From positions 1 to 28,319 of the forward strand of contig CACYBC010000117.1 in the NCBI GenBank assembly GCA_902772615.1: a DNA stretch of 28,319 bases, written 5' to 3'. Source of the DNA: an uncultured Ruminococcus sp. GTDB lineage: Bacteria > Bacillota > Clostridia > Oscillospirales > Ruminococcaceae. Made by a program: the position numbers and the translations under genes. The notes under the pieces were generated by a model. The model saw nothing but the letters and a program-made list of their open reading frames with translations, was not told the origin of the DNA and made no database searches. Shown in pieces: positions 8,961 through 16,360 of this stretch; the first letter of the stretch is position 1; each line of letters opens with the position of its first letter.

Positions 8961-10088
8961 TCATCCAACAAGATTGAGCAGCACGCCTGCCGCGATAACG
9001 GAAGCGATCTGTCCGGAGACGTTGACTCCGATGGTCTGCATGAGCAGGAAGTTCTGAGGATCCTCCTCGAGGCCCATCTTATGAACCACGCGGGCGGACA
9101 TCGGGAAAGCCGAGATGCCGGTCGCGCCGATCATCGGATTGAGCTTCTTGTCCTTCGGGAGGAACAGGTTGATGAGTTTGGCGAACATGACGCCGCCGAC
9201 TGTGTCGAATACGAAGGCTATGAGACCGAGAAACATAATGAGAAGAGTCTCGGGCTTGAGGAACTCATCGGCCTGCATCCTTGTGGAGATCGAGATTCCG
9301 AGCACGATCGTTACGAGGTTTGCGAGCTCATTCTGAGCAGAAGCAGAAATGGAGTTGAGGACTCCGCACTCTCTGATAAGGTTTCCGAACATCAGGAATC
9401 CGATGAGTGAGAGGGACTTCGGAGCGACAAGTCCTACGACAACGGTGATGACGATGGGAAAGAGGATCTTCGTCTTCTGTGAGACGGAGTGTGGCTCATA
9501 GTTCATTCTGATGAGTCTCTCTTCCTTGGAGGTGATCAGCTTGATGACAGGAGGCTGCACGATTGGCACGAGAGCCATGTAGGAATAGGCAGCGACCATG
9601 ATGGCGCCGGTGTAGTTCGATCCGAGATACTGGGATACGAAGATCGAGGAGGGACCGTCGGCAGCGCCGATGATGCCGATGGAAGCGGCATCCTTGAGCT
9701 CAAAACCGAATAGCATGGACATGCTGAGGGTGAAGAAGATACCGAACTGAGCTGCAGCTCCGAAAAGCATGAGCTTAGGGTTGGAGAGCAGGGGACCGAA
9801 ATCGATCATTGCTCCTATACCGATGAAGAGAAGCAGCGGGAAGAGCTCGTTTGCGATACCCGCCTTGAAGAGCTCATCGAATGCGCCGACCTCATCGCCC
9901 TGTGTGATGACACCGGACTGAGGAAGGTTTACGAGGATTGCTCCAAAACCAAGAGGCATAAGAAGGGAGGGCTCCATCTCTTTTGCGATCGCAAGATAGA
10001 CGAGAGTGCCGCCGATCAGCCACATGATGACCATCTTCAGGTCAATGTTCAAAAGGTTGCCGAAGATGTCGCTGAAAAAAGTAGCCAT
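8961..10088 (-). CDS. oadB: Sodium ion-translocating decarboxylase, beta subunit
   Basis: The 375-residue protein is the membrane carboxyltransferase/decarboxylase beta subunit (OadB/MmdB/GcdB) that releases CO2 from biotin and exports Na+. It is hydrophobic throughout and contains the family signature GIIGAADGPSSIFVSQYLG, the acidic residue of which is implicated in Na+ transport in characterised homologues, and the C-terminal block GATGISAFPMSARVVHKMG. The N-terminus is short, as is usual for clostridial forms. Its own promoter lies at 10128-10157. No carboxyltransferase alpha subunit, biotin carrier or classical gamma subunit is within the window, so the substrate (oxaloacetate, methylmalonyl-CoA or glutaconyl-CoA) cannot be told. 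Confidence 0.93.
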   Translation of the reverse strand: MATFFSDIFGNLLNIDLKMVIMWLIGGTLVYLAIAKEMEPSLLMPLGFGAILVNLPQSGVITQGDEVGAFDELFKAGIANELFPLLLFIGIGAMIDFGPLLSNPKLMLFGAAAQFGIFFTLSMSMLFGFELKDAASIGIIGAADGPSSIFVSQYLGSNYTGAIMVAAYSYMALVPIVQPPVIKLITSKEERLIRMNYEPHSVSQKTKILFPIVITVVVGLVAPKSLSLIGFLMFGNLIRECGVLNSISASAQNELANLVTIVLGISISTRMQADEFLKPETLLIMFLGLIAFVFDTVGGVMFAKLINLFLPKDKKLNPMIGATGISAFPMSARVVHKMGLEEDPQNFLLMQTIGVNVSGQIASVIAAGVLLNLVG

Positions 10089-10127
10089 TGCACAACTCCT
10101 ATTTTTAAAAAATCCGAAATTCGATTC

Positions 10128-10157
10128 ATTCTAACACAATACATGGAATTGTTTCAA
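10128..10157 (-). promoter_or_regulatory. Sigma-A-type promoter for oadB
   Basis: On the minus strand TTGAAA (10152-10157) and TAGAAT (10128-10133) are separated by 18 bases. A TAGGAG ribosome site follows before the oadB ATG. The spacing and hexamers fit a housekeeping promoter. Confidence 0.65.
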
Positions 10158-10238
10158 CACTGTGAACAGCCGGAACGGGTGTGCGCGACATATTATTCAG
10201 GATGTGCGGAAAGCTCCCGCAGATCCCGTCTGACGGTT

Positions 10239-10266
10239 TTGCAGTAAATGAAAATCAGTATATACT
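10239..10266 (+). promoter_or_regulatory. Sigma-A-type promoter for queA-bcp-tgt
   Basis: TTGCAG (10239-10244) and TATACT (10261-10266) are 16 bases apart. Transcription would begin near 10273, which rules out translation starts before that point and supports the queA start at 10310. The 80 bases between this and the divergent oadB promoter hold no convincing gene or riboswitch. Confidence 0.62.
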
Positions 10267-10309
10267 ATATAGGATCTTACGATCATTTTCTGAAAGGACG
10301 AAGCGGCGC

Positions 10310-11350
10310 ATGCCGCATACAGATATGCTCAAGAGCGAATTCTATTATGACCTCCCGCAGGAGCTGATCGCTCAGTCGCACGCGGTTCCGAGAGATCATT
10401 CCAGGATGATGGTGCTGGACCGGCTGACAGGTGAGACACAGGACCTTCATTTCTATGATCTGCCCTCCTTTCTCAGGGAAGGCGATGTTCTCGTGCGCAA
10501 CAACAGCAAGGTCATCCCCGCACGGCTTCTTGGTCAGAAAGACACCGGAGCACATGTAGAGATACTGCTTCTCAAGCAGACTGAACAGGACGCGTGGGAA
10601 TGCCTCGTCAGACCGGGGAAAAGGCTTCACATGGGAACGGTCATAGACTTTCACGGGAAACTGAAGGCTACGATATGCGAGGAACTCACGGACGGAAAAA
10701 GGAAGGTCTGCTTCGATTATGACAGAAGCAGCAACTTCTTCGCGATCCTGGACGAGATAGGAAAGATGCCTACTCCTCCTTACATCACCAAGGAACTGGA
10801 GGACAACGACGAATATCAGACGGTATACGCGGAACCGCTGGGATCCGCAGCCGCTCCGACAGCCGGACTGCATTTCACCAACGAACTGCTCGACAAGGTC
10901 AGGAACATGGGCGTCCAGATCGCTGATGTGACTCTTCACGTGGGGCTTGGTACGTTCAGACCGGTCAAAGAGGACGTTATCACGGATCACATCATGCACT
11001 CTGAGAGCTACTCCATAGATGAAGAGAATGCCGATATCATTCGCCGTGCTAAGGAAGAGGGAAGAAGGGTCATCTGCACAGGGACCACTTCCTGCAGGAC
11101 CGTCGAGGCGGTCTACGCAAAGCACGGGACAGTGTGCGCATGCCATGAGGACACCGACATATTCATTTATCCGGGTTATAAGTTCAATGTGATGGACGGC
11201 CTTATCACGAATTTCCATCTACCTGAGAGTACGCTCATCATGCTGGTGAGCGCCTTCGCAGGGTATGACAACACCATGAACGCATATAGAAAAGCGGTTC
11301 GGGACAGATACAGATTCTTCAGCTTCGGGGATGCGATGCTGATAATCTGA
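10310..11350 (+). CDS. queA: S-adenosylmethionine:tRNA ribosyltransferase-isomerase
   Basis: QueA transfers and isomerises the ribosyl part of SAM onto preQ1 in tRNA, making epoxyqueuosine. The family pattern is clear: DLPQELIAQ near the N-terminus, then SRMMVLDRLTGE, NNSKVIPARLLG, the GSAAAPTAGLHFT active-site block, HVGLGTFRPV, and TNFHLPESTLIMLVSAF near the end. I use the ATG at 10310 (346 residues), with GAAAGGA about 11 bases upstream; the next ATG at 10325 would also leave an intact domain. The frame is open back to 10181, but those extra residues are unlike QueA and precede the predicted transcription start. Tgt, the earlier enzyme in the same pathway, is two genes downstream. Confidence 0.94.
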   Translation: MPHTDMLKSEFYYDLPQELIAQSHAVPRDHSRMMVLDRLTGETQDLHFYDLPSFLREGDVLVRNNSKVIPARLLGQKDTGAHVEILLLKQTEQDAWECLVRPGKRLHMGTVIDFHGKLKATICEELTDGKRKVCFDYDRSSNFFAILDEIGKMPTPPYITKELEDNDEYQTVYAEPLGSAAAPTAGLHFTNELLDKVRNMGVQIADVTLHVGLGTFRPVKEDVITDHIMHSESYSIDEENADIIRRAKEEGRRVICTGTTSCRTVEAVYAKHGTVCACHEDTDIFIYPGYKFNVMDGLITNFHLPESTLIMLVSAFAGYDNTMNAYRKAVRDRYRFFSFGDAMLII

Positions 11351-11388
11351 TACGGATTTCGTTAAAAAAACATTTAGGAGAAACTGAA

Positions 11389-11847
11389 ATGCTCGAAACA
11401 GGGATAAAAGCCCCGGAATTCACACTTCCGGATCAGAACGGAGAGAAGAGGAGCCTGTCGGATTACAGGGGAAAAAGGGTCATCCTCTACTTCTATCCTA
11501 AGGATATGACCTCGGGATGCACTAAACAGGCGTGCGCTTTCGGGGAACTGTACCCGCAGTTCAGGGAGAAAGGCGCAGTTGTCATCGGAGTCAGCAGGGA
11601 TACTGTCGCATCCCACAAAAGATTTGAAGAAAAATACGGCCTGCCGTTCACGCTGCTGTCCGACACGGATCTGGATGTCATAAAGGCGTACGATGTCTGG
11701 AAGGAGAAGAACAACTACGGCAAGGTCACGATGGGCGTCGTAAGGACGACCTATCTCATAGACGAGAACGGCGTCATCACCAGAGCGTTCGGTAAGGTGA
11801 AAGCCGCCGACAATCCCGCTCAGATGCTTGAGGCACTTGAAGGTTGA
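11389..11847 (+). CDS. bcp: Thioredoxin-dependent thiol peroxidase (Bcp/PrxQ family)
   Basis: Bcp reduces hydrogen peroxide and organic hydroperoxides using thioredoxin. The 152-residue protein has the thioredoxin-like fold start (GIKAPEFTLPDQNGE), the peroxidatic cysteine C44 in MTSGCTKQACAF and a second cysteine C49 five residues on, the resolving-Cys arrangement of the PrxQ/Bcp subgroup. The catalytic Pro/Thr surroundings (YPKDMTSGC) and the later FTLLSD segment also fit. A TAGGAGAA ribosome site precedes the ATG. It lies between queA and tgt with a 38-base gap and no separate promoter that I can see, so it is probably co-transcribed with them. Peroxide removal is expected to matter to an anaerobe. 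Confidence 0.93.
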   Translation: MLETGIKAPEFTLPDQNGEKRSLSDYRGKRVILYFYPKDMTSGCTKQACAFGELYPQFREKGAVVIGVSRDTVASHKRFEEKYGLPFTLLSDTDLDVIKAYDVWKEKNNYGKVTMGVVRTTYLIDENGVITRAFGKVKAADNPAQMLEALEG

Positions 11848-11851
11848 CGAG

Positions 11852-12985
11852 ATGTATGAACTGATAAAGAACGAGAATACGGCAAGACGCGGACGCTTCA
11901 CGACGGTCCACGGAGATTTCCAGACGCCGGCCTTCATGAATGTAGCCACTGCTGCGGCGATCAAGGGCGGGCTCAGCGCGCTGGATCTCAAGGATGTCAG
12001 ATGCCAGATCATGCTCAGCAACACATATCATCTGCATGTGCGCACGGGCGAGAACAGGATACACGATTTCGGCGGGATCCGGGGATTTTCAAAATGGGAC
12101 GGTCCCGTGCTGACGGACAGCGGGGGATTTCAGGTCTTTTCGCTTGCCAAGCTGAGGAAGATAAAGGAGGAAGGAGTGACCTTCAACTCCCATATCGACG
12201 GCAGGAAGATATTCATGGGACCGGAAGAGAGCATTCAGATCCAGTCCAGACTCGGAAGCACCATAGCAATGGCTTTCGATGAATGCGTCGAGAACCCGGC
12301 TGAGTACGGATATGCAAAGGAATCCGCCGCGAGGACCGCAAGATGGCTCAGAAGATGCATAGAACAGATGAAGAAATGCAACGCGGCAGAGAATGCAGTA
12401 AATCCGCATCAGCTTCTCTTTGGCATCAACCAGGGAGCCACGTATGAAGATCTCCGCATCGATAACATGAAGGAGATAGCGGAGATGAACTGCGACGGTT
12501 ACGCCATCGGAGGACTGGCGGTCGGTGAGCCGACCGAGGTGATGTATGACATCATTTCAGCGGTGGAGCCGTATGCGCCTAAGGATAAGATCAGATACCT
12601 CATGGGAGTCGGAACTCCCGGCAATATCATCGAATCGGTATTCAGAGGAGTAGATCTGTTCGACTGCGTGATGCCCGCAAGAAACGGAAGGCACGGACAT
12701 CTCTTCACCTGGAACGGGATAATCAACATCAACAACCAGCGCTACGAGGACGATCAGGAACCTATCGACCCCGAATGCGGATGTCCGGTATGCAGAGCAG
12801 GATTCTCCAAGGGATATATCAGGCATCTTCACAAATCGGGAGAGATGCTCGGTATGAGGCTGTGTGTGCTCCATAACCTGTGGTTCTACAACACGCTGAT
12901 GGAGAGGATCCGCAGCGAACTTGACAGCGGCACTTTCGCTCAGTTCCGAAATGAGTATGTGAACAGGCTCGACGCCAGGATCTGA
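11852..12985 (+). CDS. tgt: Queuine/preQ1 tRNA-guanine transglycosylase
   Basis: Bacterial Tgt exchanges guanine-34 of GUN-anticodon tRNAs for preQ1. With the start at 11852 the protein has 377 residues. The active-site acids are D89 in DSGGFQVFSL and D271 in DLFDCVMPARNGRHG, and the zinc site is the CGCPVC cluster plus a downstream histidine in CVLHNLWFY. The start MYELIKNENTARRGRF matches relatives and has AAGG about eight bases upstream; an in-frame TTG at 11837 or ATG at 11828 would overlap bcp and add residues not seen in the family. The gene follows bcp by four bases. Confidence 0.95.
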   Translation: MYELIKNENTARRGRFTTVHGDFQTPAFMNVATAAAIKGGLSALDLKDVRCQIMLSNTYHLHVRTGENRIHDFGGIRGFSKWDGPVLTDSGGFQVFSLAKLRKIKEEGVTFNSHIDGRKIFMGPEESIQIQSRLGSTIAMAFDECVENPAEYGYAKESAARTARWLRRCIEQMKKCNAAENAVNPHQLLFGINQGATYEDLRIDNMKEIAEMNCDGYAIGGLAVGEPTEVMYDIISAVEPYAPKDKIRYLMGVGTPGNIIESVFRGVDLFDCVMPARNGRHGHLFTWNGIININNQRYEDDQEPIDPECGCPVCRAGFSKGYIRHLHKSGEMLGMRLCVLHNLWFYNTLMERIRSELDSGTFAQFRNEYVNRLDARI

Positions 12986-12992
12986 ATTTCTG

Positions 12993-13021
12993 TTTACTGA
13001 AAGCTACTGAGCATTTATAAT
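12993..13021 (+). promoter_or_regulatory. Sigma-A-type promoter for yajC
   Basis: TTTACT (12993-12998) and a consensus TATAAT (13016-13021) are exactly 17 bases apart, starting only a few bases after the tgt stop. It indicates that yajC can be transcribed independently of the queuosine genes. Confidence 0.72.
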
Positions 13022-13048
13022 TGAATTACTATTTTTCCGGAGGGCAAT

Positions 13049-13399
13049 ATGAACATCAATATGTTTCTGACAACTACAGGAGCCACGACTCCTTCATTCT
13101 TTGAGACCTACGGCACCATCATCTTCCTGGTGCTCATGCTCGGCGTCATGTATCTGACAGTGGTCATTCCGCAGAGAAAAGAGGAGAAGGCCAGGAATGA
13201 GCTGCGCAACAGTCTGGAAGTCGGCGACGGAGTCGTGACCATAGGGGGCATCGTCGGACGCGTGGTCAGCATCAAGGACGACACCGTTCTCATCGAGACA
13301 GGATCAGACAGAGTCAAGATCAGGATGTCCAAGAACGCTATCGGCGAGGTCGAGAAGCTCAATCTGTCCGATAACAAGGAAAAGGAATCTGATAAATAA
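13049..13399 (+). CDS. yajC: Preprotein translocase subunit YajC
   Basis: YajC is a small accessory membrane protein that associates with SecDF in the Sec translocon. The 116-residue product has one N-terminal membrane helix (IIFLVLMLGVMYLTVVI), the conserved P-x-R-K-x-E-K basic turn (IPQRKEEKARNE) and the cytoplasmic domain with LEVGDGVVTIGGIVGRVVSI, all diagnostic. A CCGGAGGG ribosome site precedes the ATG. Position after tgt is the widespread tgt-yajC linkage, but secD and secF do not follow; a strong terminator does. Confidence 0.95.
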   Translation: MNINMFLTTTGATTPSFFETYGTIIFLVLMLGVMYLTVVIPQRKEEKARNELRNSLEVGDGVVTIGGIVGRVVSIKDDTVLIETGSDRVKIRMSKNAIGEVEKLNLSDNKEKESDK

Positions 13400-13424
13400 T
13401 CCTGTACAAAAGAATCGGCATCAA

Positions 13425-13470
13425 AAAGTGTGTAAGTTCAAAGGTTTGAACTTGCACACTTTAGTGTTTT
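13425..13470 (+). terminator. Intrinsic terminator after yajC
   Basis: A 17-bp stem (13425-13441 with 13446-13462, one G-U pair) with the 4-base loop AGGT is followed by a T-rich run. It closes the yajC transcript 25 bases after the stop codon. Confidence 0.9.
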
Positions 13471-13513
13471 TTAAGCAAAAAACCAGAAAAAATGTTAAGT
13501 TTGTGTTAAACGG

Positions 13514-13542
13514 TTAAATTAATTGAAATGCTATGGTAAAAT
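13514..13542 (+). promoter_or_regulatory. Extended -10 promoter for the class A PBP gene
   Basis: TTAAAT (13514-13519), a 17-base spacer and TAAAAT (13537-13542) preceded by TGG form an extended -10 promoter. Three GTTAA repeats (13494, 13505, 13513) lie at and just upstream of the -35 and could be regulator contacts. Confidence 0.55.
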
Positions 13543-13602
13543 TATCTGGTATGGTCATATATATACATTAAAACGATAACAACGATCTGAAAGAGAACAG
13601 AT

Positions 13603-16227
13603 ATGTCAGAAGATATCAACAATAAGAATGTGAACGGCAACGTACCTGAGACTGCCGCGGGCGATCAGGCGGATCCGTTCCAGAAGACCGACAGCATGCT
13701 CACCGCTGAAGGTGCTGACCTTCTCTCTGAACTTGCTGAAGCCAGCGGCGATCCCATCCCGGAGATCCCGTCTTCGGGAGAGACCGGTACAGCTTATTTT
13801 GATGCGGTCGTCGATGCTGACGGAGAGATCGAAGGGCTCCTCAACGATGCGGAAGGCGCAGTGCCTGAAGATGCTGAGATCCCTGCGGTCATAGCTGCCG
13901 CATCCGGCGCTGCAGATGATGAAGGTGACATGAATAAGGAAACAGACAGCAAGGGCAAACGTTCTTCCAAGGACAGGAAGAACGCAAAAGGAACATCGGG
14001 AAGGATCAACGGCGCGTCAGGAAAGACGAAAGTCCGCAGAAGGGCGTCTTTCTGGCAGGTGCTCGTCAGACTGTTCGTGTTCTTCCTCTGTGTGGGCATC
14101 ATCGGAGCATGCGCGCTCGCTGTAGGAGCGACTCTGTATATCGCTGAAGTCACTGCGGATGACTACAAGACGCTGGATATAGACAATATCAAGCTCAGCC
14201 TTTCGACTCTGATCATGGTCAAGGATCCGGATACGGGCGAGTGGGTGGAGCATGAGAGACTCTACAGCGGACAGAACCGTGTATGGGTCGATTATGCGGA
14301 TTTCCCGGACTGCCTCGTTGACGCCATCATCGCATCAGAGGATATAAGGTTCCGTACCCATCACGGTGTCGACTGGAAGCGCACCATATTCGCATTCCTC
14401 AACCAGTTCCTGAGACTGTTCGGCATTAACCTTGCCGACAACATCCAGGGCGGCTCGACGATCACACAGCAGCTCATCAAGAACATAACCAACGAAAAAG
14501 AAGTCAAGGGCTTTGACGGTATCCTCCGAAAGGTAAGGGAGATATACAGGGCCCTCAACATGGAGAAGAACTACTCAAAGACACAGATCCTGGAGGCATA
14601 CCTCAATACGTTCTCTCTCGGAAGCCAGGTAGCGGGCATCGAATCCGCCGCCAAGTACTACTTCGGCAAGACGACGTCCGAACTCGATCTTGCGGAGTGC
14701 TGCTCCATCGTCGTCATAACCAAGTATCCCGGATGGTATGACCCCTACATCAGTGCGGAAGATAACAAGATACAGAGGGACTACGTCCTGCGCACGATGC
14801 TGGAGAACGAGATGATCACTCAGACTCAGTATGATACCGCGAAGGCTAAGAGCGATGTCATGGAGTTCGACAGATCGAATATCGACAATGCGTCCACAAG
14901 CAGCCTGTACGATTATTTCACGGATACGGTGATCAAACAGGTCCATCAGGACCTCGAGAAATACAAGAATCTCTCTTCCGAAGAAGCCTACAAGCTCCTC
15001 TATCAGGGAGGACTGAAGATCTACACCACGATGGATCCCAAGGTCCAGGCGTCGGTGGAAAAGGCTGCATGGAACAAGGATATCTGGCCGGACTACAAAC
15101 TGGACAGCGAGGGCAACAGACTGGAGAACCAGATCGAAGGCGCCATCGTGGTAATGAACTATGACGGTGAAGTCGTTGGCATCGCCAACGGCATCAGGGA
15201 GAAGACCGCAAGCCTCAGTCTTCTGAGGGGATATACTTCCGCGCGCCAGACCGGTTCTTCCATGAAGCCAGTAGCGGTATACGCTCCCGCAATAGAGCTC
15301 AAGAAGATCCATTTCTCATCGCTCTTCCAGGATATTGCGACCGAGAAAGTCAACGGCAGAAGTTGGCCGACCAACTTCTCTAACACCTACGGAACACCCA
15401 TTACGGTATATAAGGCAGTGGCAAAGTCCCTCAACACGGTAGCGGTGCAGACCATGCAGCTCATCGGTGTCGACTTCGCCTTCGATTTCCTGACACAATC
15501 GCTGGGATTCACGACTCTCGTCGACGGAAGATGGGACGACGCTCAGGGGATCACAATGACCGACAGGACTCTCTCCATGGCGCTCGGCGGACTTACAGAC
15601 GGGTGCACAGTCACCGAGATGTGCGCAGCCTATGCCTCCTTCGGAAATCTGGGCGTTTACAAGAGCCCCAGGTTCTACACGCTCATCGAGGATTACACCG
15701 GCGACGTCGTCCTTGACAAGAACAAGGTGGCACAGACCAACCAGGCTATGTCTCCCCAGACGGCCTACATCATGAACCAGATCCTCCAGGGCGTTACCAG
15801 AGAAGGTACGGCAACAGCGGTCAGGAAAGGCGCCAAATTTACGACTGCGTCCAAGACCGGAACCACATCCGACAACAACGACTTCTGGACCATAGCGCTG
15901 AACCCCTACTACTGCTGCGCGGGCTGGATGGGATATGACCAGAACGGAAAGATGACTCCGTACAGCCTGCACTATGACATTCAGTACGCCGTCAGAGACG
16001 TGCTCAATGAGATCACGAACGATCTGCCGGAGAAGGAATTCGAGAGACCGGAAGGCATCACGACCGCGTCGTTCTGCCTGTCATCCGGATTCCTGACTTC
16101 GTCCGGATGCAAGAGCACGAGGACAGGCTACTATACCAAGGACAACATGCCCAATTCCCACTGCATGCATTCACTGTTCCCGTACGACGGCAACGGCGGA
16201 ACTACCACCGATGACAATGCGGGCTGA
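13603..16227 (+). CDS. Class A penicillin-binding protein (glycosyltransferase/transpeptidase)
   Basis: This 874-residue bifunctional enzyme polymerises lipid II glycan strands and crosslinks their peptides on the outer face of the membrane. In order: a long hydrophilic cytoplasmic tail (1-147), acidic to about 110 and then Lys/Arg/Ser/Gly-rich; one membrane helix (about 154-180); the GT51 domain with catalytic glutamate E246 in ASEDIRF and the GGSTITQQLIKN motif; and the transpeptidase domain with nucleophile S552 in GSSMKP, S609-L-N and K751-TGTT. The C-terminal extension carries several cysteines (FCLSSG, GCKST, SHCMHS). Length is typical of PBP1A-like proteins, but the tail is unusually long. 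A weak GAAAGAGA ribosome site precedes the ATG. It is monocistronic, between a promoter and a terminator. Confidence 0.95.
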   Translation: MSEDINNKNVNGNVPETAAGDQADPFQKTDSMLTAEGADLLSELAEASGDPIPEIPSSGETGTAYFDAVVDADGEIEGLLNDAEGAVPEDAEIPAVIAAASGAADDEGDMNKETDSKGKRSSKDRKNAKGTSGRINGASGKTKVRRRASFWQVLVRLFVFFLCVGIIGACALAVGATLYIAEVTADDYKTLDIDNIKLSLSTLIMVKDPDTGEWVEHERLYSGQNRVWVDYADFPDCLVDAIIASEDIRFRTHHGVDWKRTIFAFLNQFLRLFGINLADNIQGGSTITQQLIKNITNEKEVKGFDGILRKVREIYRALNMEKNYSKTQILEAYLNTFSLGSQVAGIESAAKYYFGKTTSELDLAECCSIVVITKYPGWYDPYISAEDNKIQRDYVLRTMLENEMITQTQYDTAKAKSDVMEFDRSNIDNASTSSLYDYFTDTVIKQVHQDLEKYKNLSSEEAYKLLYQGGLKIYTTMDPKVQASVEKAAWNKDIWPDYKLDSEGNRLENQIEGAIVVMNYDGEVVGIANGIREKTASLSLLRGYTSARQTGSSMKPVAVYAPAIELKKIHFSSLFQDIATEKVNGRSWPTNFSNTYGTPITVYKAVAKSLNTVAVQTMQLIGVDFAFDFLTQSLGFTTLVDGRWDDAQGITMTDRTLSMALGGLTDGCTVTEMCAAYASFGNLGVYKSPRFYTLIEDYTGDVVLDKNKVAQTNQAMSPQTAYIMNQILQGVTREGTATAVRKGAKFTTASKTGTTSDNNDFWTIALNPYYCCAGWMGYDQNGKMTPYSLHYDIQYAVRDVLNEITNDLPEKEFERPEGITTASFCLSSGFLTSSGCKSTRTGYYTKDNMPNSHCMHSLFPYDGNGGTTTDDNAG

Positions 16228-16252
16228 TAAGCTGAAAGTCAACATATGATCA

Positions 16253-16290
16253 AAGGACACAGGACTTAACAGCCTGTGTCCTTGTGTTTT
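16253..16290 (+). terminator. Intrinsic terminator after the PBP gene
   Basis: An 11-bp perfect stem (16253-16263 with 16273-16283) with a 9-base loop is followed by GTGTTTT, 25 bases after the stop. Confidence 0.82.
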
Positions 16291-16297
16291 GCAGGAA

Positions 16298-16329
16298 AAA
16301 AGCCGGTACCTTGCATGGCACCGGCTTTT
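16298..16329 (-). terminator. Terminator for the esterase genes (probably bidirectional)
   Basis: A 10-bp stem (16298-16307 with 16320-16329) is extended by two more pairs after one mismatch. Read on the minus strand it is followed by a run of six T, and it lies just downstream of the esterase stop. The plus strand also carries T-rich sequence after it. Confidence 0.8.
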
Positions 16330-16360
16330 CGTTCTTTACAGTAAGTCTGAGATCAGAAGA

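Noticed and set aside
8752..9057. A 101-codon plus-strand frame after the AI-2E gene
   Set aside because: It reads through the terminator hairpin and is antisense to the 43-residue peptide and the end of oadB.
10181..10309. A 43-residue N-terminal extension of QueA
   Set aside because: It precedes the predicted transcription start, is unlike QueA sequences, and the ATG at 10310 has a usable ribosome site.
10158..10309. A preQ1 riboswitch ahead of queA
   Set aside because: I looked for the short hairpin plus A-rich pseudoknot tail of preQ1 aptamers and did not find it. A promoter occupies most of the leader.
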